64,000 bases of DNA, taken from assembly GCA_019925095.2 (NCBI GenBank), contig CM034398.1, forward strand, positions 1,932,001 to 1,996,000, given 5' to 3'. Origin of the DNA: Dendrolimus kikuchii. Its lineage: Eukaryota > Arthropoda > Insecta > Lepidoptera > Lasiocampidae. The notes beneath the pieces are model-generated. The model saw only the letters and a list, made by a program, of their open reading frames with translations. It searched no databases and had not been told where the DNA came from. Each line of letters starts with the position of its first letter. The first letter of the stretch is position 1. Both the position numbers and the translations under genes were made by a program. Below, in pieces: positions 47,801 to 61,500 of the stretch.

Positions 47801-50800
47801 CTACTAGCCTGTGTTATTAAGTGTGTGCCTCTCGTCCAGAGAGTCTCGGCTCTCCGGCAGCAGGTCGGAAGGTGTTCCAGTGGGCCAGGACGCCCTTGCT
47901 CCAGGCGCCAGGTCCCCGCCGCGCAGCAGCGCCCATTCCATCACCAGGAATGCAGCGGCCATATCCCTGCCAACTATTGGTGAGTAACTATATATGTATG
48001 GAAATCAACTCTTTTTTTTTTCAAATCAAATCATTTTTATTGCAAACTACATGTATATGCCAGAATTTCCAAAGAATACTTTAAGAATGTTTCCGGGCAT
48101 CCGAACAATAACTGCCGGTGGACTTTTAGCGAATAGTTCCACTTTGCTTGCGTCCGTTGGTGTATTGAAACAGTCAATAAATATGAATACTTATAACTTA
48201 CATAACACTTGGAACACATTACGTCCACTAGCACCTCACATACATAATCACATAAATATAAGTAGTATAGTTCACTGAGCCGGCCTTTGATGTTGTCCTT
48301 TTTATATGTTCACATGAAGTTTACAGTACTATAGTTCGTATCAAAAGTGTCGCAAAACGCTCCGACGCCGCTGCATTTCGCACGTCCACCGTATTGGGGG
48401 GGGAGGGAGATAGGCATATATACACATTACTATAGTCGGAGAGAGAAAAGTATATATAGTATGAAAATGTAAGCCTGGCAACCACGCGTGAACTTCCCGC
48501 TTAAATAATAAACACTATGTGTTACATAGGTCTTATACAATATAACTGAGAACAGCATTTATTACTTAGTTGGCCTTTAATAGTATAAAATATCCAATAT
48601 TTATTTTGATGTCTCATACATATTTTGCGGTCGAGATGCGAGCACTGCGCAAAATCTGCGGAGTGACGCTCGCGGACCGCGTTCGTAATACCGAAGTAAG
48701 AAAGAGAGTTGCTCTGAAAGAGAGTGTCGGGGTGAAGGTAAGGAAAGGAATGAAAGAATGACTAAACAGATATACAATGCAAAAGTGGATGGATGCAGAA
48801 GTCGTGGAAGGCCACGACACACCTTCCATGATCAAATTGATCGTGTACTAGCGGAGGGTGATGTCAGGAGCCTTAAGAACAGACGAGCGTGCATGACAAG
48901 AGCTATGAATGTCAAAGAGGCAAGTGAGGTGTGTAAGAATAAGCCTGAATGGGCGCTCTGTTGGTCGTGCCTGCCCCCGCAAGGGAACTGGCGTGAAGTT
49001 ATGTATGTATGTATACATATTTTATTTATACCAAACACAATATCTTCTTAATTTTCACCTATCACTTAAATATTCACGGACACTATAATAGGATTTTTGT
49101 TAACATTATTTTCTTGTATTATATTAGATGGTAATTTGTTCATAAAGACCTATGTTATAATATAAAAGTGATTAAACTTCAAATTAATGTTTAGCCTAGT
49201 ATAAGTAATATTGTTTTACAGGCTTCGGTTCTGTGTACATGAAGTTATGGAACACCCTGTGCATAATGTCCAAAGAGCCCCATCCGCAAATATCACAAAT
49301 GGCGACGGATATCATCACCTACATATCCAATCAAGTAAGTCAGTTGTTTAATTGCGTAACACTTATAAATCCTACCCAACATTTGAGGCCTTTGATCATA
49401 TATTTTCTACAACTAAGCAAACTGTTTGTATACATTTACACTGCGGGCCATGTATCTTGGCCGCCCTGAAAATTATACTCTGAATTTTACTCAGGTTAAA
49501 TTGGCATGATAACATATATAAATATCGCCCTCGCGAAAGATCAGCGCTGGTTATCTTAACTGGCAATTTTGCTGAACTAAGACCAATTTAGGACTACATT
49601 TACTTATTGTTTTTATTTCAATAGTTTAACCTGTAAGATGGAACCACCACTTTGTTGCCTAACTGTAACAAACGGCTCATTGGAAAGCACCACAAATTTG
49701 TGGTCAAATATAGATAATTGAAATGAACGTTGAACTGATGCTTGCTCTCTCTAACTGAATTGAATTTGTATTAGAATAAAAGAGACGAAATAATTCTATT
49801 GGTTTTGGCGCGGCGATTTTGATGGCAGCTGGCAGCTTGTGGAAAAAATTATGTTAAATTTTGCCCAAAAGCAGGTTACGCGGATTTTAATGTAGTTCTA
49901 AGTAAACCTTTCTTTTTCTTTCTTAAATATTTCAATCTGTTGTAACATTTAGTGCTTCCAAAATATATGTATTTCTGACTAATTAGTGTTTTCGAAAGCA
50001 TAAGATGTCACGGCATTTTAATTTACCGATTATTTATTATAACTTTTGCCCGCGACTTCGTCCGCGTGGAATAGTTAAAAAAAAAACGATTTTGAAACAT
50101 TCTTCATTGGTCCTTCGCTCCTATTGGTCTTAGTGTGATGATATATAGCCTATATTCTTCGATAAATGGGCTATCTAACACTGAAAGAATTTTTCAAATC
50201 AGACCAGTAGTTCCTGAGATTAGCGCGTTCAAGCAAACGAACAAACAAATTTTTCAGTTTTATGTATAAATATAAGATTTCAATGATTAATTTGTGCATG
50301 ACTGTTGCGGGCTGTCGACTTATTTTAAAAGTCTTTCTTTAATTTAAGCGATAAGTTCGCTATCTTAATGTAGTTAATCGAATCCTTGCAGGTTACGAGG
50401 TCAATTAGCAGTCGCATTAGTAATTCCAGCCACCAATTGCTGCAGGTTAGACTTTGAAGATGATGCAATGTATACAATATTGAAACATACATTTGCTTTG
50501 GGTTTTTAAACCGTGGATTCAAAATAATAATGGGTTAAATGTGTAACGATAATATTATGACAACTGCATTCAGTTTTTTTTTAACTCATACTAAATCATT
50601 CATTATTGCTTTTCGCATCAACCAGGCATTTGATTGGAATGAAAGTAAATTTTAAGCAGATATGGGACTTTAAATTATATGTGATTGTGAACATTGATGC
50701 GCTTGGGAAATTAATTCATAAAATTTATGGTGGTCAAGATCTGTGGCGCTAAGTGTACAACGAAAACAGAATTATTGACCTTCCTGTTCCAATGTTCGAA

Positions 50801-53800
50801 CTGCATACCTGCGTCGCTTACGCATTAAAACTACCTGCTAGCAAATTCAGTGGTTTTTTTTTGCATGAGTTCAGCAGACAGGCAGAAGGCCCGCTTGATG
50901 GAAAGCGGTTACCATCGCCTATGGACATTTGCAACACCAAAGGTGCTACAAATACGCTGCCGCCGGAACACATCTCAAGGTTGTTATGGCGACATACTTT
51001 AGACCAGGGGTGGTAGCCATCCAGTCGGGTTAATACCCTACCACCCGGCTGTGCGTTGCTTTGTCGCCTCTTGCTACAGGCCACCCCAACGCAGGAAATT
51101 GTATTCTTTCTTCATTCCTGCACGGATAAAAAGTAGTAGTAGTGCAGTAAGTATAGTGAAACATCAGCCCTATACCTCAGGTCAAGGAATAAAACCCGAC
51201 TAACCTTCAGTTCGAGACTTGCAATCAGTAAAAATCAAGAATAAAACATCAGCTCAAATAAGTTCAATCTCCTCCAGCCCCCCTTATTACTATCCCCTTC
51301 GAAGTCTGACAATCGGCCAGACCATTATTATATCTTCACAACAATTAAATCACTCGACTCGGTTTCTCACAGCATTAATAAAATAAAATAAAAACAGCCA
51401 TTATTGCTGAAAAAGCCGTTACATATAAATTGGTTTAATTAATCCGCTAATTGATATCCAATTTCGCCTCCTTCTCAGCTTGTCCTTCGACAAAGGCCTC
51501 CCTAATGCCATTTGCTGCCAATTTCTCTCTGTCTTTATAGGTTCTGGACCACAATTTAAATTATACGTGATTGTGAACAATGATGCGCTTGGGAAATTAA
51601 TTCATAAAATTTATGGTGGTCAAGATCTATGGCGCGAAGTGTACAACGAAAACAGAATTATTGACCTTCCTGTTCCAATGTTCGAACTGCATACCTGCGT
51701 CGCTTACGCAATAAAACTACCTGCTAGCAAATTCAGTGGTTTTTTTTGCATGAGTTCAGCAGACAGGCAGAAGGCCCGCTTGATGGAAAGCGGTTACCAT
51801 CGCCTATGGACATTTGCAATATCAAAGGTGCTACAAATGCGCTGCCGCCGGAACACAACTCAAGGTTGTTATGGCGACATACTTTATTCTTTCTCCGTTC
51901 CTGCACGAATAAAAATGTCCCTGCTGTGTGTTTGAAATTGTCCACCCATCTCTTAGAATGTCGTACTCTTCGCCTTTTTCCATCTCTTGGGTACCACTCC
52001 GTTATCTTACGTGTCCTTTTTCTTTATTTACAAGCTTTTATTTACACTGGACACTTGCAATGGTTATATATGTAAGTTCGGGTGGAATCTTGCAAGTTAA
52101 ATTTGACCAACTCCCCGGTTTCCGATTGAGCTGAAATTCTACACGCATATGTATATCGCGTGACAATGCAATAATATGGTACTGTGAAGCTGGTCTGATG
52201 ATGGAGTCGGAAGGTGGCCATAGGAACTCCTGTACTAAACGAGATAGACCCGTCGTGTTTGGGCTCGTTTTACTTGTCTTGGCTAGCACTCTGCTGCTAC
52301 ATGATATCCAGGATCTCAAAAGCTTGTATTTAAAAAAGCTTATCATATGTCCGGCCCAGTCCCATTTCAATTGTTTTGTTTTTTTTAATTTTAGACTACG
52401 TAAACAGTTGACGTTTTGCTATACAGGCATTTTATTCATTTTATGGCACTTTGACAATTTTAAATTCATATCTTAGTTTTTTGGACGCCAGCACTGATAT
52501 GATAGATATTGGAAACTTTATTTTCATCATACTGCTGGATACTATTTTAATTTCCTGTCCTGCTATCATGGTAATCTTTATCACACATTCCATACTATAA
52601 TATCAACAGCGTTATATATTTGTGTTGCATATATTTAATAATGCATAATACTTGGCAGCTGTCAAATATGGCATCGCAGAAAAGGTTGTATGTTGTGAAC
52701 AGACCAAGTAAGAAAGAAAGGAAAATATATTTTTCGACACACTTGCTCATAAAGTGGCTCTATAGTCACCGCAATTAGGCACAGAATGACACCCATTATC
52801 AAACTGTGAGTAAAAAACATTATAACTCACTAGTGAGTTATAGATTTTTTTTTTAATTTTATTGGTTGAGTTGCTTTGTTCTTAAAAAAGTTTTTATTCA
52901 AAAAAAAAGTTCGTGTTCTATAGAACAAATAAATTAATGTTCCTATTGCTTGCTCATTTCATGCAACTCCTTATTTAAATAGATAATTTTAACTCGTACG
53001 TGTTTAATAAATAAAACTTTCACTCATATATAACTTTTTCTATCTACTAAATAAAATGAGTTTTTGTTGTTATTTTGTTCACAAGTGTGTTGAAAAACGT
53101 ATGATACACGTGTGTATTGATGATTACCGTCCTCGGCTCTCTTAAGACCCTCGCCTACGGCTCGAGTCTCAATGGCGCCTCGGCGGTAATCACCAATGTT
53201 ACACACTAGTACCATAATGTACTATTATTTAGGACAAAAACAATACAGAATAATTATCAAACGGTAAACTAATAGAAACAGAATAAGTCCTAAAATTGGA
53301 CCCAGTCTCAGCATATGCTGACCAATTAAGACCAGCTCCGTTATTCTGCTTGAGATCAGCAAGTGAAATTACGAAGGACAATATAACACACATAATAATA
53401 CATCCCTATTAATATTATAAATGCGAAAGTAACTCTCTGTCTGTCTGTCTGTCTGTCTGCCTGTTCCGTTTTCACGGAAAAACTACTGGACCGATTGAGC
53501 TGAAACTCGGTATATATATAATTTGAACACCGAGAGTGGCCAAGGGATACTTTTTATCCCGGATAATGGGATACATTTTGAGATAGATTTATGTAAAGTT
53601 TGTCCTGGAAACTAAGACAGGTTTTGCGATTTTGTTCATTTCGTCCACTGGGTCTGCTGGGTCCACTTGGTCCACTGGGTCCGCTTGGCCCACTGTGTCC
53701 ACTTGGTCCGCTTGGTCAACTGGGTCCACTTGGTTCACTGAGTCCACTTGGTCCGCTGGGTCCACTTGGTCCACTGAGTTTACTGGGTCCACTGGGTCCA

Positions 53801-56800
53801 TTTGGAACACTTAGCCTACTTGGTCACCTGGGTCCACTGGGTCTACTTGGTCCACTGGACTCACTGGGTCCACTAGGTCCGTTGGGTCCACTTTGTCCAC
53901 TGGATCCACTGGGTCCACTTGGTCCACTGAGTTTACTGGGTCCACTGGGTCCACTGGGCCTACTGGATCCACTGGGTCCACTTGGTACACTGGATTCACT
54001 GGGTCCACTTGGTCCACTTAGTCCACTGGGTCCACTTGGTCCATGTTATCTATTTTGTCATTTTTGTCAACTTTTGTCATTTATGTAGTTTACATATAGA
54101 CGGGGGTGGTATAGTTTGCGATATAAAATGAAGTGAATCTTTCGGGGGCAAATACATAAAAATTTCATACAATGTAACCTGTACTACTTGCTCTTTAAAC
54201 AAGAGACACTTACTAGAGGTTGACCCGCGGCGCAGCCGCGGCGTAAACTCTAGTAATGTATAATGCAGTTAAATCATGATAAAACTATAACGTATTTAAA
54301 GACAACATATCATAAAAAATACACATATCATTCAATTAACAGGGCGTTCCATTAGTAGCTCACAACGCCTAAAGTGCTCTGTTGCCGTTCCACTAGGTTG
54401 CCGTTCCACTAACGTTCATCATACCTATCATCGTCATCTATTATTATTTCACATATATTTATTTACATTCTTTTTTATGTTTTTTTAATACATATATATA
54501 TAAAAAATAAATACATATTAAAAAAATATAAAAAGATGACGTCCGTCGGCAGCGGGGCCTAGGGTCCAAGCTACCGGTGGTTAAGGCTCCAGAGACAGGA
54601 ACTTCCTCACAATGCGTGCCGTGCTCAGGAGAACCGCCTTCTGCATCTGGCCCTTCACCCATTTACCGAGCGAGAGCCTCTCTAGGTGTCGGTCGAGGCT
54701 CTTCGCTATTAGACCGTTAACAGACACCACTATCGGTACGATGATCGTTGAGTCCATATGCCACATGGCCGTAATCTCGTGCGCGAGGTCAAGGTATTTC
54801 GTTAATTTGTCAGTTTCAGCTTTTACGAGATTACAGTCATGTGGGATACTTATATCAACAAGTATCGTACGTCTCGCAGATCGATCTATTATCACAATGT
54901 CAGGCTTATTGGCAACAATAGTCCTGTCTGTGATAATAGATCGATCCCAGTAGAGCGTGATATGACCATTTTCGAGAACTGGCTCAGGGGCATATTTATA
55001 ATAAGGTACCTCATTCGCTATCAGACCGTATCGAAGAGCAAGTTGCTGATGGATGATCCTGGCTACTAGGTTGTGCCTATGCAAGTACTCGGAGTTAGCA
55101 AGACGAGAACAACAGGAAGTAACATGCCTGATGGATTCGCCCGGGCGATGACACGCCCGGCATACGTCGAGCGTGCCGTCCTTCAGGATGTACTTCCTGT
55201 AGTTGTTCGTCTTGATAACCTCGTCCATAATTGCACAGACAAACCCTTCGGTTTCCCCAAAGAGGTCACCGAAACGTAGCCAGTTCACCGACGCCGGCAA
55301 GTCTATGTCGGGCCCATATAACGCCCGGTAAAACCTGCCGTGCAGCTCCTTGCTCTTCCATATGTCCATTCGCTCGGAGGTACTCAATACCGTAGGTCTG
55401 AGCCAGTTCTCTTTTGCAAGAGAGAGCGGGGTGAATCCCTTGTCTACTGACACCATATCTCGATGCATACTTTCGTCAGTTTTCAGGAAGTATTCTCGTA
55501 GATTATACACCTCACGGTTGTGTAAGTCTTTAGCGTTTAGAAATCCCCGGCCACCACACTTCCGTGGGATGTACAATCTCATCACAGATGATCGTGGATG
55601 GTGCATCCGATATGTTGTCAGTATACAACGGACCCTACGATCCAGGGCGTCTAGCTCTGTTTGAGTCCACCTTAGTATACCAAAGGAGTAAGCTAAAGAG
55701 GGCATGACCCAACTGTTAAAAGCACGAATCTTGTTACCACCTGAGAGAAGGCAATTTAATACTTTCTTCAGGCGGCTAAAGAATCGCACTGTTACCAGCT
55801 GTTTCATATCCTCGTCAACTATACCCAATGACTGTGATATACCAAGGTACTTGTAGGTCTCATCCTCGGAAAGGGTTTTAAAGCACATACCCTCGGATAG
55901 CTCCAGTCCGTTAGAATTTATAATTCTCCCCCGCTGTACATACATAACCGCACACTTATCCACACCAAATTCCATTCCTATAGAGCTGCTAAACGTTTTA
56001 GTTAGGTTTAGCAGCTCTAGTAGGTCATGTTTTTTCGATGCGAACAGTTTGAGGTCATCCATATACAGCAGGTGAGATATGGCTTCACTCCCTCTACGAA
56101 GATGAAAGCCTAGCTTTGAATCCTCCAGCAAATAGCTTAAAGGATTCAAAGCCAGGCAAAACCACAATGGACTCAGGCTATCACCCTGGAAGATCCCTCG
56201 CTCTACCTTTATAAGTCCGTCTGAAATAGGTAAGCTACCACCGCCGGGCATGCAGAGTCTAGTGACCCATTGCCCCATACATGCGCCAAGGAAGGTACGT
56301 AGAGTTACATCAATTTTATATAGCTCCAGTACCCTCATTAGCCATGTATGCGGCACTGAGTCATATGCCTTTTTATAATCTACCCAGGCGGTGCAGAGGT
56401 TTTTCCTATTTCGGCGGGCTTGTTGATTAATGGTCATATCTATGAGGAGGAGTTCTTTAGTACCACGGGACCCAGGCCTACAACCATTTTGAGTATATGC
56501 CAGAAGTTTATTGTCAACTAAATGTTTTAATAATTTTGATCTCAAAATGGATGTAAGCAACTTGTAAATGGTGGGAAGACAAGTTATAGGTCTATAGTTT
56601 TTGGGTTCCGTGGTACTACCAGATTTATATAAAAGGTAAGTGACCCCTGTGGTCATAAAGGTTGGGATGTTACATGTGCTTAAGGCTTCCTGGAATTGTG
56701 TAGCTAAACAGGGATGCGAGACTTTGAACCATTTGATCCAGAAATTATGCAAGCCGTCCAGCCCAGGGCTTTTCCAGTTGTGGGCTGAACCGATTGCATA

Positions 56801-58414
56801 ACCTACATCAGATGGTTCAATAACTACTGGGTCCATTTCTGGTATCCGTTGGCATCTCTGTTCGACAGCACTTTTCCAGTTGCCTTCTGTGTGACTGACA
56901 GGCAACGACCAAATTCCACGCCAGAAGGCCGTTATGTCGTCAGCATTTGGTGGTTGCCCGTCATTACCTTGTTCATCAGGTCGTCCCCAACCTCTATAAA
57001 CCCCTTTTTGGTCAATTTGGAAGCGGCGATTGAGACAAAATCTCTCTGTGCGATGTACTTTAAAACCAGTAAACACTATTACGATTCCGGGATCTGAATT
57101 TTTATTATAAAACTACGTTTTAAGTATGGTAATTTATTTGATTATTATTATTCCGCCGTTTCGGCCACTTTTCAGTGGCCGTGATCACGAAAGTCAAAGA
57201 TGTCAAGTGTCAATGAGGATTGTTACAGTTTTATTTATCCTACAGCCAACTTGTTCATTTTAATTATTTAGTTTCAATTTTGTTTATGGTTATTACTTTA
57301 CTCTATGGGAGCCTAATCTAATTTACTACCGCTTCGCAACATGTTATGGCTTGAAGAGAAGAAGCGGCGCAAGAAACTCTTCAGCAAACATGCCTAGCTC
57401 TAATAATTTTATATAATATTAAAATGGGTGGAAGGAAAAATAAAAGTAATTATCAGTCAAGTTGGTTTCTGTTCCAGTGCACGCAGTAAGAGCTCACAGT
57501 GTCTTGAGGTCTGGCAGTTGGTTTTTGCTGGGTTTGGGTCTTGATAGTTTCGATGATCGGATCCCAAACAGGTGGTACTTGCCAACCATCTTCTCTATTG
57601 AAATTTGGGTGTTTTTTTTATTTCAATAGCCTCACGCATCGTTCTAGGTATGAAACGATAGAACGAAGGAATAATAAAAATCAAAAAAATTACCGCGCTT
57701 AAAACCGTTAAAACGTAGTTTTATTATGTATGTTCCTGCTTCTCGTTTAAAGAGCAGGCGTTAATACAGGTTATATTGTACAACATTTTTATGTTAGTGC
57801 CATTTGCACCCGAAATATTCACTCAATTTTATATCGCAAACTATCCGATCTCCTGGCGCGAGTATGTAATTTCGGCATGAAAATTACATTTAAACATAAT
57901 TACAATATAAACGGTCCAGTATTCCCAGTGTTTTCCGAAAACGTAACAGCAAAACATATCGAGTTACTATAGCATTTTTACGGACGATGAATTTTTATAT
58001 CTATGAACTTGAGAAACGATTGGTCTCATCCAAACTTTCATCCTCTATTTCAAACCGTCCTAGTTTTATTTATCTATCCCCGTCAATGAAAACTACAAAA
58101 ATGACAAAAAGGACAAAAGCAGCAAAAAGGACAAAAAATCAAAAAGGACTAAAGAGCAAAACGGACAAAATAACCAAAATGATGAAAATGGCAAATCACA
58201 AAACCAACCAAAACCTGACCCACTTTTGGGATAACCTTTACATAAATCTATCCCATTGTCCAGGATGAAAAATATCCCTTGTCCACCCTCGGTATGAAAA
58301 TTACATATATACCGATTTTCAGCCAAATCGGTCCAGTAGTTTTTCCGTAAAAGCATAACAAACAAACAGTAAAGTAAGTAAGTAAAAAGTATCCTATGTT
58401 CATCCTCGGCATCG

Positions 58415-58507
<93 letters not shown>

Positions 58508-61500
58508 TGAGTTTCAGCCAAATCGGTCCAGTAGTTTTTCCGTGAAAACGGAACAGACGGACAGACAGATAGAGTTACTTTCGCATTTATTATATTAATA
58601 GGGATTTTCATTAATTTCAAATTACATAGCAGTATGTTAGTGGGATATATGTAACGTCTATGCCAGGTGGACAGCGTCGGCTGCGAAGTGGAGGTGAGCC
58701 GAGCTGGAAGCAGTTCGCTGCCGCCCTCCCCCAACACGAGGACCTCGCCGCTGCAGCAGCACCACGAACATACTCGCACGCTGCCAGCCATAGGTAATAA
58801 ATACACTGAATCTTTCAAATGGGCCTTCAGGGCCAAATCATAAACTATGCTATATAGTGAAAATCACTCGGAGGAGTTTCGAGGCCAATTTTGACGGAAA
58901 CTTTTTTTTAATTTTTATTGCAGGAGATCAGCAGACAGGCAGACACGGCCCACTTGATGGAAAGCGGTTACCATCGCCTATGGACATTTGCAACACCAAA
59001 GGTGCTACAAATGCGCTGCTGTTCTCTTAAGGGAGACTGGAACCTGGTCACTAATGCCGGAACACAACTCAAGGTTGTTATGGCGGCATACTTTAGACCA
59101 GGGGTGGTAGCCATCCAGTCGGACAAATGCCCTATTGGTCGCCTCTTACGACAGGCCTCCCGTCTGCAGGAAATTGTATTCTTTCTCCGTTCCTGCACGG
59201 ATAAATACTAAAATTAGTCTACTGCGCAGGCACGTGGGAAGGAATTATTAGTTCTGTAAAACTGTAACATAGCTTTGAAATGATCGTAGTGTGTGTTGAT
59301 CGGTCTGATTTATTATTTACTAGCTGCGCCCGCGGTTTTACCCGCGTGATGATGGAAAATCGTTATATTTTGGATAATTCACACTATATCTTTATAAATT
59401 ATAGCCTACTAGAGTTTACCCCGCGGCTGCGCCGCGGGTCAACCTCTAGTGCGTATCTCTTGTTTAAAAAGCAACTGGTACAGGTTACATTGTATTAAAT
59501 TTGTATGTATTTGCCCCCGAAAGATTCACTTCATTTTATATCGCAAACTATACCACCCCCGTCTATATGTAAACTACATAAATGACAAAACTTGACAAAA
59601 ATGACAAAATAGATAACATGGTCCAAGTAGACCAAGTGGACCCAGTGGACCCAGTGGACCCAGTGGACCCAGTGGACCAACTGGACCCAGTGGGCCCAGA
59701 GGACCCAGTTGACCCAGTAGGCTAAGTGTTCCAAATGGACCCAGTGGACCCAGTGGACCCAGTGGACTCAGTTTACCCAGTTGACCCAGTTGACCAAGGG
59801 GACCAAGTGGACACAGTGGTCCAAGTGGACCCAATGGACCAAGTGGACCCAGTGGACCCAGTAGACCCAGTGGAAGAAATGGACAAAATCACAAAACCTG
59901 TCCTAGTTTCCGGGATAAACTTTGCATAAATCTATCCCAAAATGTATCCCATTATCCGGGATAAAAGTATCCCTTGGCCACTCTCAGTATTCAAATTATA
60001 TATGTACCGAGTTTCAGCCAAATCGGTCCAATAGTCTTTCCATAAAAGGATAACAAACAAAAAGACAAATATATTTTTATCCCGGAAACTATCCCATTTT
60101 TCGGGATAAAAAATATCCTATGTTCATTCTCGGCATCGAAAATATGTATATATTGAGTTTCAGCCAAATCGGTCCAGTAGTTTTTCCGTGAAAACGGAAC
60201 AGACAAACAGACAGACGGACAGAGTTACTTTCGCATTTATAATATTAATAGGGATGTGTTATTCTGATGTGTTAGCTATATTACTGTAAAGTTTCATCGA
60301 AATCCATTCAGTAGTTTTTGCGTGAAAGAGTAACAAGCGTACGTCCATACATACATTCATACAAACTTTCGCGTTTATAGTATTTATAGGAAGGATTTAA
60401 AGGATTTATTTTAATAGTGTAAAATATTTCCAGGGCACCGCCGCGGCAAGTCGAGCATGACCCACTCGTCCGAGGAGTCCGTGGGCCGTGAGTCAACACG
60501 CGAGAGAGACTCCACTTCCTCAAATTCTAGTATGTATTATGGATGTTAAGAGAAACTAGATGATTTAAGATTACATAGATAGACTAGGATATGCCCGCGG
60601 GTTCGTCCATGCTTGACGTGAAATTCCCGCGGGATCCCCGGGACAAAAAGCACCGCAGCCTGTGAAAACTGTGTCGGAATAAGCTAATTTTTGGGCATGC
60701 GAACAACTACAAACCGCTCATAGGGAAATTTTCGTACATAAAATTTGCTATCGATCAGTGAAAAATCACTGGAATTTTTTATTTGGCTACTTTAAATCAT
60801 TCCTAGAAAAATTCTCGCAAGATTCCGACATAAAAAGTAGCGCAGATTTTAGGTCTGAGAATATGCTGTCGATCAGCGAAAACTCCATCGAAATCGGCCC
60901 ATTAGTTTCTAAGTGAATACCGAACAAACTGACGATAAATCTAAAAAAAAAATGCATTGGGTTATCTATCGTTTACATAGTGTATTACAGTTATTTTCTT
61001 TTTAATAGCTTCGATGTACAGATACGGCATGCTTAGAATGTTATAATATTGTTACAACCTAGGCCCCGCCAAAGACAAATTCCACGTACAGATCTATAAA
61101 AGCACATTTTATTACCTGTCGGCATTTGAACTAATTGTAATCCTTTTGTGATCGTCTTATTTTGATCACTTATTTATTAGCATACGTTTCTAGTTGTTGT
61201 GGAGAACCGCCTATTGTCCTATTGTACTCGCTCAGGAGCATCATTAGCCAAGTGTTGCGGATTACAATTACAAGCTAATTCTAAGAAATTGTGTCGACGT
61301 TGCCGGACGGACACATTTGCATTTGTGAAGTATGAAACGACAGCCTGATTGAGAGAGGAGTCAATTGAGCTACAACTACGATACGGGCGTGACGTGTGTA
61401 CATTCGGGAATCTAATAGTGACGGATCTGGCGCGTTTGATTGAAATACGACCTTCTGCATTACGTTTGGATTTGTTGTGTTCGGTTATATTTGTACCTGT

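Larger units (their letters stand above)
49335..58666 (+). other. raptor: raptor intron 16 (9.3 kb)
   Basis: Between GTAAGT and TATGCCAG. 49335-50660 is AT-rich with repeat O (49755-49840) and a Helitron-like remnant (50040-50275). Then come a duplicated segment with family A, an unassigned stretch (51916-53400, with a 22-bp perfect palindrome at 52821-52842), Helitron H2, a LINE, MITE E and Helitron H4. Confidence 0.85.
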
